Positions 21,763-29,295 of a DNA stretch of 64,000 nt are shown here, in pieces. A program made the position numbers and the translations under genes. The stretch covers positions 124,001-188,000 of the forward strand of contig JARGPN010000001.1 of the NCBI GenBank assembly GCA_029213045.1, read 5' to 3'. The notes under the pieces were generated by a model. The model was not told the DNA's origin and searched no databases. It worked only from the letters and a program-made list of their open reading frames with translations. Each line of letters opens with the position of its first letter. Position 1 is the first letter of the stretch. The DNA comes from Alcanivoracaceae bacterium (GTDB lineage: Bacteria > Pseudomonadota > Gammaproteobacteria > Pseudomonadales > Alcanivoracaceae).

Positions 21763-21781
21763 GGGGCTCGTGGTGAGCCCC
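21763..21781 (-). terminator. Hairpin downstream of the PhaC-like gene
   Basis: A perfect 7-bp stem (GGGGCTC / GAGCCCC, 5-base loop) lies 10 bases beyond the stop codon of the minus-strand hydrolase. No T-run follows, so terminator function is only possible. Confidence 0.35.
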
Positions 21782-21791
21782 AGCAAAATCA

Positions 21792-22946
21792 TCAGCCAGT
21801 CTTTTTAGATTTTTGTTGCTTGCCGCTTCGCGCGGCTAACCAGTCGGCCATTAGCCACCAGCTTTGCGCCGGTGCTTTGCTGCCGCTAACGATGCCCATG
21901 TGGCCGCCGTCTACTTCAACTAGTGTTTGGTCGGTGCTACCGACTTGATTGAGCAACGCGCTGGTGCATTCTTTCGTCACAATAATATCTTGCTTGCCAA
22001 CAATGGCGAGAATGTTTGCCTGAATATTTTTTAGCGTCGCGTTACTGTTGGGCATGGGGAGCTGGCCGTGCGCGAGTACATTGTCCACCCATAGGTACTG
22101 AATAAAGTCCTGCACCACGGCGCCTGGGTACGCGACCATCCGATCTAAAAACGCCGCATTGGTAGCGTGGGCCGAGACAAAATTTCTATCGTGCAGTTTT
22201 TTCAATAATTCCGTGTAGCCCTGCAAGCTGCCAATGGGGTTGGTCAGTTTAAAGCCCAGCGCATTTCCCCAGCCCGGCGCACGGAAAAAACGTTTACGAG
22301 AATCATGTACGCGCCAACCCCAGCGTCGTTCAACCCAACGTAGTTGTTTGCTTAAACGCTGATATTGGCGGCCAAGGTCGCCGTTGGCGTGGTAGTCGTT
22401 GGGTGCGCCGACTAGCGCCAAATTTACAATATCCTTGTCGCCAAGGGCGGTGGTGCAATAGCTGAACATGCCGCCAAAGCTCCAGCCGTGCAGTGATAAT
22501 TTTTGCGAACCGCTGTGCTCGCGCACTTTTTGCAGCAATGCAGGCAGGAAGTCCGCAAAGTAAGTCGCCAGACTTTGATGGTTATGGCGAGCGCTTGGTG
22601 TGCCCCAATCGACCAAATACACTTCAAAGCCACGGGCCCGTAAAAAGCGAACAAGGCTGCGCTCAGGGAACAGGTCGTAAATCAGCATGTTCACCGCGAG
22701 AGGGGCGACAATGACCAGTGGAATAGGGAAGGGCTGCGCCTCAACGTTGACCGTTTTGCCGTCGATGGTGATGTGCGTTTCGGCAAGCGGCGGGTAATAG
22801 CGAAGGCGAACGATATCGTCCTGGGCAATCACCTCGTACGGGGTATGCCCCGCTTGCACCAAATCGTTAGAAAGCGCGAGCCAATCACGGGCATTACGTA
22901 AGGCGTGACGACTAGCAGACAGACGGCGACGAGCGAGCTTTAACAT
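21792..22946 (-). CDS. PHA synthase-like alpha/beta hydrolase with serine nucleophile
   Basis: A 384-residue alpha/beta hydrolase related to poly(3-hydroxyalkanoate) synthases of the PhaC group. The shared core is visible: PLVIVAPLAVNMLIYDLFPE, RFLRARGFEVYLVDWGTPS, and the acid and histidine regions IVGKQDIIV and VDGGHMGIV. The nucleophile elbow is LHGWSFGG (about residue 170), with Ser where true PhaC enzymes have Cys (G-x-C-x-G-G). It is therefore more likely a hydrolase than a polymerase. No phaB, phaP or phaR genes lie near. The gene is divergent from the ABC transporter gene across a REP-rich region. Confidence 0.8.
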   Translation of the reverse strand: MLKLARRRLSASRHALRNARDWLALSNDLVQAGHTPYEVIAQDDIVRLRYYPPLAETHITIDGKTVNVEAQPFPIPLVIVAPLAVNMLIYDLFPERSLVRFLRARGFEVYLVDWGTPSARHNHQSLATYFADFLPALLQKVREHSGSQKLSLHGWSFGGMFSYCTTALGDKDIVNLALVGAPNDYHANGDLGRQYQRLSKQLRWVERRWGWRVHDSRKRFFRAPGWGNALGFKLTNPIGSLQGYTELLKKLHDRNFVSAHATNAAFLDRMVAYPGAVVQDFIQYLWVDNVLAHGQLPMPNSNATLKNIQANILAIVGKQDIIVTKECTSALLNQVGSTDQTLVEVDGGHMGIVSGSKAPAQSWWLMADWLAARSGKQQKSKKTG

Positions 22947-23129
22947 AAAGTATTCAGAGCTGGTTGGCGGAGGGGCAGTTTAGGCATTTCAGTGCGCGCG
23001 TCACTGACCAAACTGCTCAGGCGAGCGGCGATAAGGCAAATGCTGCCGTGGGATTTTCAGTGAGGATAGGCTCGCCTATTCGCCATGCAGGAGTTCTGTT
23101 GCTGCGTTGACACACTTTTCACGGCAGCA

Positions 23130-23395
23130 ATCGCTTGCAGGCAAGCTCCCACATAGATCAAAACAAAACCTAAACAACACCAGCCCAGCAAACCGCACAG
23201 CCCCTGTGGGAGCTTGCCTGCAAGCGATTACTGCCTCGGTCACCGCTCCATCGTCTGCAGGCAGACTCCCACATAGATCAAAACCAAAACTTAAAAAGAA
23301 CACCAGCCCAGCAAACAGCACGGCCCTTGTGGGAGCTTGCCTGCAAGCGATACTGCCTCAATCACTGCTCCATCGTCTTGGGGCAGACTCCCACA
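23130..23395. repeat. REP cluster A (five palindromic elements)
   Basis: Five 24-base REP elements lie at 23130-23153 (-), 23205-23228 (+), 23250-23273 (-), 23328-23351 (+) and 23372-23395 (-). Each begins TGTGGGAG and continues with a stem-loop and GAT. Plus-oriented copies have stem GCTTGC/GCAAGC, and two of the minus-oriented copies have GTCTGC/GCAGAC. The plus copies are 123 bases apart. The cluster fills most of the 551-base divergent gap between the PhaC-like hydrolase and the ABC transporter. Apart from the REPs and the A-rich linkers (tagatcaaaaccaaaact) I see nothing in this gap. Confidence 0.9.
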
Positions 23396-23497
23396 TAAAT
23401 CAAAAAAGCCGATAAAGGAATTCCCAAACCACCAGCCATGCCCACGCCTCATATTCGCGCTACAATACCGTCCCCCCGAATCGCCGGAATCACTTCT

Positions 23498-25309
23498 ATG
23501 CAAACTTCCAGCAGTTGGCAGGCACTAGGTCGACTTTTACGTTACGCCCACGGCTATCGCTCACGCATTATTGCCGCTTCTGCCTGTTCCGTTATCAACA
23601 AGCTTTTCGATATCGCACCAGAAATTCTGATCGGTATCGCTATCGACGTAGTGGTTAACCAGCAAGAAAGTTTCGTCGCCAAACTCGGCTTCGCCAGTGC
23701 CAATGAACAAATTATCGTGCTGGGCGTACTCACCTTTTTAATCTGGGTCGGCGAATCTGTTTTCGAATATCTACACCTAATACTCTGGCGCAACCTCGGC
23801 CAGCGCTTGCAATCCGATTTGCGCCAAGATGCCTACGAGGTTTTGCAACGCCACGACATGGCATTTTTCGAAGGCCGCAGTTCTGGCGAACTTGTTTCAA
23901 TCCTTAACGATGACGTCAATCAACTCGAACGCTTCCTCGATGGCGGCGCAAACGACTTAGTGCAGGTTGGCGTCACCGTGGTAGCCGTGGGTGCGGTGTT
24001 CTTCGTCATTTCCCCTTTAATCGCGTTGCTCGCCTTTACGCCCATGCCCATCATCGTTTGGGGGGCATTTTATTTTCAGCGTAAAGCCTCACCGTTATAC
24101 AGCGGTGTGCGTGATCGTGTCGGCACACTAGCTAGTCGCTTGGCCAACAACATCGGCGGCATGGCCACCATCAAAAGTTTCACCGCGGAAAAACAAGAAG
24201 CCGAGCGCTTGCGCATTGAAAGCGAAGCCTATGTTGAAGCAAATCGCAAAGCGATTTCTGTCAGCTCTGCCTTCGTGCCGATTATTCGCATGGCAATTTT
24301 GGCGGGTTTCTTGCTGACGTTTATTGTCGGCGGTATGAAGGCGCTAAACGGTGAATTAAATGTCGGTGCCTACGGTGTTTTAGTGTTCCTGACGCAACGA
24401 CTTCTATGGCCTCTCACGCGCCTCGCGCAAACCGTCGATTTATTCGAGCGCGCCATGGCGAGCAGCAAGCGTATTCTCGATTTAATGCAAACCCAACCGG
24501 GCGTAAGAGACGAAGGGGAATCGAGCTTCCCCGACACAGTGCGCGGCGAAGTCACCTTCGACAACGTAAGTTTTACCTACCCGCAAACACGCTCTGGCGT
24601 GCAAGGCATTTCTGTTACGGCAAGTGCAGGAAAAACCTTAGCGTTGGTCGGCGCAACCGGCTCGGGTAAATCGACGCTGATTAAATTGCTGTTGCGATTC
24701 TATTCGCCCGACGCAGGAAAAATTCTTATCGACGGTGTCGCTGTCGACGAGGTGCCATTAAACGAGTTGCGCGGCGTGATCGGGTTGGTTAGCCAAGACG
24801 TTTTCCTCTTCGAAGGTTCGATTCGCGAAAATCTTGCCTATGGCAAACCAGACGCTAGCGACGCCGACATAGAAGCGTGCGCTCGCCTTGCAGAAGCGTG
24901 GGAATTTATTGAGCGGCTACCCAATGGTATCCATACACAAGTGGGCGAGCGTGGTGTGAAGCTTTCCGGTGGTCAGCGCCAGCGCCTTTCGTTAGCGCGA
25001 GCGTTATTAAAGAACCCGCCCATTCTGGTGCTCGACGAAGCCACCAGCGCCGTGGATAACGAAACCGAAGCGGCCATTCAAAAGTCGTTGGCGAAAATTG
25101 CCCATCAGCGCACCGTCATTATGATTGCGCATCGCTTATCCACCATTGTTCATGCCGACCAAATTTTCGTCATCGATCACGGGCGCGTAGTAGAGCAGGG
25201 CACACACCGAAAATTAATTGCTAAGCGGGGCCTGTATGCGGCTCAATGGAATGTACAAACGGGGCAGGCAAGTGGACCATTGAAAAGATTATGGCCGTTT
25301 CAGCCATAA
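23498..25309 (+). CDS. ABC exporter, fused permease and ATPase
   Basis: A 603-residue half-transporter of the MsbA/type IV exporter group that should work as a homodimer in the inner membrane. Residues about 1-320 are the six-helix membrane domain. The ATPase has Walker A GATGSGKST (about 390), Q-loop GLVSQDVF, signature LSGGQRQR, Walker B ILVLDEATSAVD and switch AHRLST. The frame extends back to 23438, but ATG at 23498 has GGAA at 8 bases and is preferred. The substrate (lipid, peptide or drug) cannot be told, and no accessory protein is beside it. Confidence 0.9.
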   Translation: MQTSSSWQALGRLLRYAHGYRSRIIAASACSVINKLFDIAPEILIGIAIDVVVNQQESFVAKLGFASANEQIIVLGVLTFLIWVGESVFEYLHLILWRNLGQRLQSDLRQDAYEVLQRHDMAFFEGRSSGELVSILNDDVNQLERFLDGGANDLVQVGVTVVAVGAVFFVISPLIALLAFTPMPIIVWGAFYFQRKASPLYSGVRDRVGTLASRLANNIGGMATIKSFTAEKQEAERLRIESEAYVEANRKAISVSSAFVPIIRMAILAGFLLTFIVGGMKALNGELNVGAYGVLVFLTQRLLWPLTRLAQTVDLFERAMASSKRILDLMQTQPGVRDEGESSFPDTVRGEVTFDNVSFTYPQTRSGVQGISVTASAGKTLALVGATGSGKSTLIKLLLRFYSPDAGKILIDGVAVDEVPLNELRGVIGLVSQDVFLFEGSIRENLAYGKPDASDADIEACARLAEAWEFIERLPNGIHTQVGERGVKLSGGQRQRLSLARALLKNPPILVLDEATSAVDNETEAAIQKSLAKIAHQRTVIMIAHRLSTIVHADQIFVIDHGRVVEQGTHRKLIAKRGLYAAQWNVQTGQASGPLKRLWPFQP

Positions 25310-25410
25310 TGTCGGGGGAAGGATCGGTATGTGTAGGCGCGCATGTCGGTGCATGCTGAGCACTTCTTCTATCCTTAGCAAAATACATAGTAGCCAAATC
25401 AGGAGTAAAT

Positions 25411-25806
25411 ATGGACGTTTATAAAACCCCAGAGAGCGAATTAGCGGGTGGTGCAGTCAACGGAATGACAGCGAAGCAGGTTGAAGAAATTGCCAGCCGT
25501 CGCAAATTAATGCTGAACTCGTTTTGGGCTCAGATTGGATTGTTAGTGGTTGCGGGTATTATTTTTGGTGTTTTAGGTGGTGATGTTGGAATGACGGTTG
25601 CTGCTGTGGTCTATGCGGTGGGTGCTATCGCTGGCGTAGTCTGCTTTGTTGTCATGTTGATGCTGACGAATACCTTGCATGGCGGCGGTTGGGTGGCGGG
25701 TAATTTTATCCTCACCATGATTGTTCCCTTGTATGTGTTGTTCGCGATTATCGTGCTGAACCGTAATGCAAAAGAACGCCTAAAAGCGGCCGGTGCACTA
25801 GCGTAA
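25411..25806 (+). CDS. Small four-helix membrane protein, unknown
   Basis: A 131-residue protein with four hydrophobic segments (about residues 38-55, 60-72, 74-92 and 98-115) and a soluble N-terminus. The opening DVYKTPESEL resembles the short Tyr-x-x-Pro headers seen in many small bacterial membrane proteins with unknown roles. AGGAG precedes the ATG. The gene ends in a strong bidirectional terminator. No function is proposed. Confidence 0.7.
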   Translation: MDVYKTPESELAGGAVNGMTAKQVEEIASRRKLMLNSFWAQIGLLVVAGIIFGVLGGDVGMTVAAVVYAVGAIAGVVCFVVMLMLTNTLHGGGWVAGNFILTMIVPLYVLFAIIVLNRNAKERLKAAGALA

Positions 25807-25823
25807 TTGTTTTATTTCGCTAA

Positions 25824-25855
25824 ATAAAAAACGGGCCCATGAGGCCCGTTTTTTT
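25824..25855. terminator. Bidirectional intrinsic terminator
   Basis: The stem ACGGGCC / GGCCCGT has a 5-base loop and is flanked by A-rich sequence on the left and seven T on the right. It can serve both the membrane protein gene (+) and the convergent desaturase gene (-). Confidence 0.85.
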
Positions 25856-25887
25856 ATGCACGTTTCTAAACTAAGGCATTTCTCTTT

Positions 25888-26997
25888 CTAAGCAGCAACC
25901 GGCGCGGAGTTTTGGCTGGTTTGCTTTTGTGTATGCATTCTATTGGCGCGCTTGAATGTGCCCATATCATTAAAGCGCACGCCATTCGCTTTCAAAATTG
26001 GCAGCGCTTTGCTTGCCGTCATTTGGCGAATGTAGAACGGGTCTCTCACCACAAAGTGATGAATCGCATGGGTCGTGCCGAAGTTGAAACAGAACAGCTG
26101 CAGTGGCGCTAACCACCAAACGTTCATCACTTGGCATTGCTCAACGATAAACCCAGGCTTGTTGTCGCCGTAGTAATGCATGTTGGATGAAATAAAGTGC
26201 AAGCAGAACGTCCGCAATGCGTTGGGTGCAAACAACACTACTGCCAATGTTGTAATCCAAGGCATTTGCTCAAGCAGTAGCGTCGGCCAAGGAATCTGAG
26301 CGCCAAATAACCATGCTACGCCGTTGGCGACATGAAACAGAATAAAGCCGTGCCACAGAGTATGTGAAATAACGCCCAGTGGTTGATAGGTTAGCAAGCT
26401 GATCAAGCGAAAATGCTTCAAGTCTTGTTTGGTCACTTTGCCTTCGCGATATAAGCGCGAAGGTTCCGTCAGATATTTTTTCGCACGAAGATACACCGCC
26501 AACATATTATCGCCGACCATAATGAAACGGCGCAGGCCCCACTTTTCTCCATTGGTGATGCCACGCTCTTCAATATCGGTCTGCGTGCCGGAGTTTTTGT
26601 GGTGATGGAAGTGCAGATGACGACGCACCCAAGGGTTCGCCGTAAACGGACGAAATAAATACACGCCTGCCATCATCAATTGATGAACGAGTTTATTCTT
26701 TTTGAAATACATCCAATGAATAAGATCGTGCTCAAGTTCGTGCAGCAGGGATGTCCAAAAAGCGGTGCCGAGGATGACGGCCCATGCAGGCATAACGCCT
26801 TGGACATAGAGCCATGCATTAATGATACAGCCTGCGATGCTAACGATAAAAATGCTTAAGCCAATAGCATCTTGATGTTGCAGCCAGCTGTGGCGCGCGC
26901 GTACTTCGTCGCTAACGCCAATGAGTTCACGTTGAATCTTTTTATCCAACGCTTTATCTGCTGCGTTGGCCGTAGCACAATCAATAGTGGTGGACAT
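25888..26997 (-). CDS. Fatty acid desaturase (membrane di-iron)
   Basis: A 369-residue membrane desaturase with three histidine boxes: HELEHDLIHW (about residue 90), HLHFHHHKNSG (about 135) and the C-terminal HAIHHFVV (about 325). Hydrophobic segments at about 55-85 and 210-260 fit the usual four helices. Start ATG at 26997 has GGAGG upstream on the minus strand; the longer open frame lacks support. It is divergent from an AraC-family regulator gene, which probably controls it. It could introduce double bonds into membrane acyl chains, but the regiospecificity cannot be read from the sequence. Confidence 0.85.
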   Translation of the reverse strand: MSTTIDCATANAADKALDKKIQRELIGVSDEVRARHSWLQHQDAIGLSIFIVSIAGCIINAWLYVQGVMPAWAVILGTAFWTSLLHELEHDLIHWMYFKKNKLVHQLMMAGVYLFRPFTANPWVRRHLHFHHHKNSGTQTDIEERGITNGEKWGLRRFIMVGDNMLAVYLRAKKYLTEPSRLYREGKVTKQDLKHFRLISLLTYQPLGVISHTLWHGFILFHVANGVAWLFGAQIPWPTLLLEQMPWITTLAVVLFAPNALRTFCLHFISSNMHYYGDNKPGFIVEQCQVMNVWWLAPLQLFCFNFGTTHAIHHFVVRDPFYIRQMTASKALPILKANGVRFNDMGTFKRANRMHTQKQTSQNSAPVAA

Positions 26998-27161
26998 GGT
27001 CAACCTCCTAGACAATAACCACGCCACAATAGCGCAACAAAAAAACAGCGGCACAACCCTTGCCGCCATTCGTTTGACTGGCGATGCCAAAAACGACAGA
27101 AATTAGGTAGTGTGTACTCAGAAACAGAGCCCGCCGCCGCACAATAAGAGTTATTCGCGCA

Positions 27162-28151
27162 ATGTCAGAACTGCAAGGTACCGTCGCAATACTACTTCGC
27201 CCCGTTGCGCTGATGCTGCAACGCGCAGGCATCGATCCCGAGCCGGTGTTTGCACGCCACGGATTAAGTGTTGCGGATACCGGCAACCCACAAGCATTTA
27301 TTGAAGCGGAAGCCTCAACGGGGTTGCTCACAGATGTGGAGGCACTTATGAACGATGCTTCCATCGGCATTCGTGCGGCGCGTCTTGGTGAGTATTCGAC
27401 ATTCGGCGGCTTGGGCGTTGCGCTTGCCGCGGGCGGCAGCGTCATGAGCGTGCTGCAACGGATTACCCGCTTTCATCGGCTGATCAGCGACGTGGTGACC
27501 TCGGAGCTCAGTGAAGACGATCAGTTTATTGCGATTCACTTCACGTCGCGTGGTGATCATTCACCGCACCCGCAAGCCATATTATTTGTGATGGCGTGTA
27601 TCGTGCGTTTACTACGATTGCGTATTAGCCCCACGTTAAACCCAGCGAAAGTGGCTGGCCCATTTGTGAGTGAAGAATTTAGTGCAGCCATCACGCGCTA
27701 CTTCCGTGCGCCGATAGAAACCGCACAGCACTTTTCCCTGTTTTTTGATCGCGACTCCGCGCGCATGACATTGCAATCAAGCGATACTCAGCTTGCGGCG
27801 ATGTTAGATGCGACCCTGAATCAACGTTTAGCCGAAGTGGAAAAAGGATCGCTCGTTGTGCAGTTGTCGTTGTGGGTAGAAGAAGGGTTGCCAGAAGGGG
27901 AGCCATCGCTCGGTGACGCCGCCAAGAAATTTAATTTAAGCGTGAGAAGCTTGCAGCGGCGGTTATCCGAAGAAGAATTAACCTGGAAACAGTTAATCGA
28001 AAACACCCGCAAAACATTAGTAGAGCGACACTTGCGCACCCCCGGCATGAGCGTCACCCAACTCGCTTTCCTATTAGGCTTCTCCGACGTCAGCTCGTTT
28101 TCCAGAGCCTTCAAAAAATGGTACGGCGTAGCCCCAAGTCAATTTAAATAA
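27162..28151 (+). CDS. AraC-family transcriptional regulator
   Basis: A 329-residue regulator with an N-terminal AraC-type ligand-binding domain of the OruR/ArgR group (LLRPVALMLQRAGIDPE onwards) and a C-terminal double HTH (about residues 230-329). The second helix-turn-helix carries the family signature VTQLAFLLGFSDVSSFSRAFKKWYG. It starts 164 bases from the divergent desaturase gene, so a role in fatty acid or membrane response is a reasonable inference. The gene ends at a REP cluster. Confidence 0.88.
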   Translation: MSELQGTVAILLRPVALMLQRAGIDPEPVFARHGLSVADTGNPQAFIEAEASTGLLTDVEALMNDASIGIRAARLGEYSTFGGLGVALAAGGSVMSVLQRITRFHRLISDVVTSELSEDDQFIAIHFTSRGDHSPHPQAILFVMACIVRLLRLRISPTLNPAKVAGPFVSEEFSAAITRYFRAPIETAQHFSLFFDRDSARMTLQSSDTQLAAMLDATLNQRLAEVEKGSLVVQLSLWVEEGLPEGEPSLGDAAKKFNLSVRSLQRRLSEEELTWKQLIENTRKTLVERHLRTPGMSVTQLAFLLGFSDVSSFSRAFKKWYGVAPSQFK

Positions 28152-28170
28152 ACCCGACGTAGCACGCCCC

Positions 28171-28487
28171 TGTGGGAGCTAGCCTGCAAGCGATTAAGCC
28201 TCGATCACTGCCCCATCGTCTGCAGGCAGACTCCCACATAGATCAAAAGAAAAACTTAAAAAAGAACACTAATCCAGCAAACAGCACAGCCCCCTGTGGG
28301 AGCTTGCCTGCAAGCGATTAAGCCTTGATCGCTGCCCCATCGTCTGCAAGCAGACTCCCACATAGATCAAAAACCAAAACCTAAAAAAGAACACCAACCC
28401 ACCAATGAGCACAGCCCCCTGTGGGAGCTAGCCTGCAAGCGATTAAGCCTCGATCACCGCCCCATCGTCTGCAGGCAGACTCCCACA
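28171..28487. repeat. REP cluster B (three tandem 124-bp units, six REPs)
   Basis: Each of three tandem units contains a plus REP and a minus REP: 28171-28194/28215-28238, 28295-28318/28339-28362 and 28420-28443/28464-28487. Unit starts are 124 and 125 bases apart. The 20-base inner spacer (near TAAGCCTCGATCACTGCCCC) and the A-rich outer linker are also repeated. The whole 368-base gap between the convergent AraC and Lrp genes is taken up by this array; no other feature is seen there. Confidence 0.92.
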
Positions 28488-28519
28488 TAGATCAAAACCA
28501 AAACTTAAAATCCGACCAA

Positions 28520-29011
28520 CTATTTTCCTAAATAAGTCAGCGGCACTGCCATGGAATCTCTCACCTTCCTCATCACAAAACTAGAATGCACACCACTTAC
28601 CCCTTCAATCCTAGTGATTTTATTCAACAAAAATTGCTGATACGCATCCATGTCCGGCACCACCACTTTCAACATGTAGTCCGCTTCTTGCCCAGTCACC
28701 AAATAACACAACTGCACCTCGGCAAATGCACTCACCGTTTGTTCAAAGTTCTCAAACCGTTCCGGTGTATGCCGATCCATACTGATCTGAATAATGATGG
28801 TCAGATCCAACCCGAGCGCTTTCTGATTTAGCAAAGTGGTACGGCCCACAATAATGCCTGCTTCTTCCAACGCCTTAATCCGCCGCGAACACGGCGACGG
28901 CGACAGCCCCACCTTTTCTGCCAGCTCCAAATTGGATAGTCCGCCATCGCGCTGCAAGGCATCCAGTATTTGGCGGTCAAAACGGTCGAGTTTATGCGGG
29001 CTACGGGCCAT
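28520..29011 (-). CDS. Lrp/AsnC-family transcriptional regulator
   Basis: A 163-residue feast/famine regulator. The N-terminal HTH is in LDRFDRQILDALQRDGGLSNLELAEKVGLSPSPCSRRIKALEE, and the C-terminal RAM/AsnC effector domain follows, with YLVTGQEADYMLKVVVPDM. ATG at 29011 has GGAAGG upstream; the frame runs further back to a TTG without support. It is divergent from leuA (284 bases between), so control of leucine synthesis or its own gene is likely. Confidence 0.9.
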   Translation of the reverse strand: MARSPHKLDRFDRQILDALQRDGGLSNLELAEKVGLSPSPCSRRIKALEEAGIIVGRTTLLNQKALGLDLTIIIQISMDRHTPERFENFEQTVSAFAEVQLCYLVTGQEADYMLKVVVPDMDAYQQFLLNKITRIEGVSGVHSSFVMRKVRDSMAVPLTYLGK

Positions 29012-29176
29012 ATCGGCAATATCCTTCCATATAAAGAGTTTATCTGGCAATTAATCACCAATATTCTCGCCTAGAGAGCCTAATTAGCAAGCCCATTGCG
29101 CGAATTAGTGCCTAGAATGTGCTCCACGCTATTCATTAAAAGCGTTGCTCACGCGCCACAAGCGCAACAGCAAACA

Positions 29177-29264
29177 GGCCGCCCCGCCGCACCCAAGGCG
29201 GACGCGGCCTGGTAATACCGGCGCTGGCCCTTATCCCAGGGCGCCGCGTTTGCTCCCACAAGGA
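29177..29264 (+). promoter_or_regulatory. Structured 5' leader of leuA (three hairpins)
   Basis: Three consecutive stem-loops lie just before leuA. At 29177-29209 GGCCGC/GCGGCC and CCGCC/GGCGG pair. At 29220-29245 GGCG/CGCC and CTGG/CCAG pair. At 29250-29264 GCTCC pairs with GGAGC. The third sits 31 bases before the ATG. A 32-codon frame (ATG 29117 to TAA 29215) ends inside the leader but has no ribosome site. No T-run follows any stem, so simple attenuation is not obvious. Confidence 0.45.
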
Positions 29265-29295
29265 GCCCACACAGCACACCAACAGGAGCACCACC

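Noticed and set aside
22947-23503. Protein-coding genes inside the REP clusters (open frames of 70-102 codons on both strands)
   Set aside because: They translate the REP sequence itself into repeated text (CGSLPADDGAV and the like) and have no ribosome sites.
23130-28487. CRISPR array
   Set aside because: The regularly spaced palindromes have spacers that are themselves repeated and there are no cas genes; orientation alternates as in REP pairs.
29117-29215. A leu leader peptide
   Set aside because: The 32-codon frame has one Leu codon and no ribosome site, so it is not a leucine attenuator.
29250-29264. A REP element in the leuA leader (CTCCCACA text)
   Set aside because: Only the eight-base head matches; the REP stem and GAT tail are missing.
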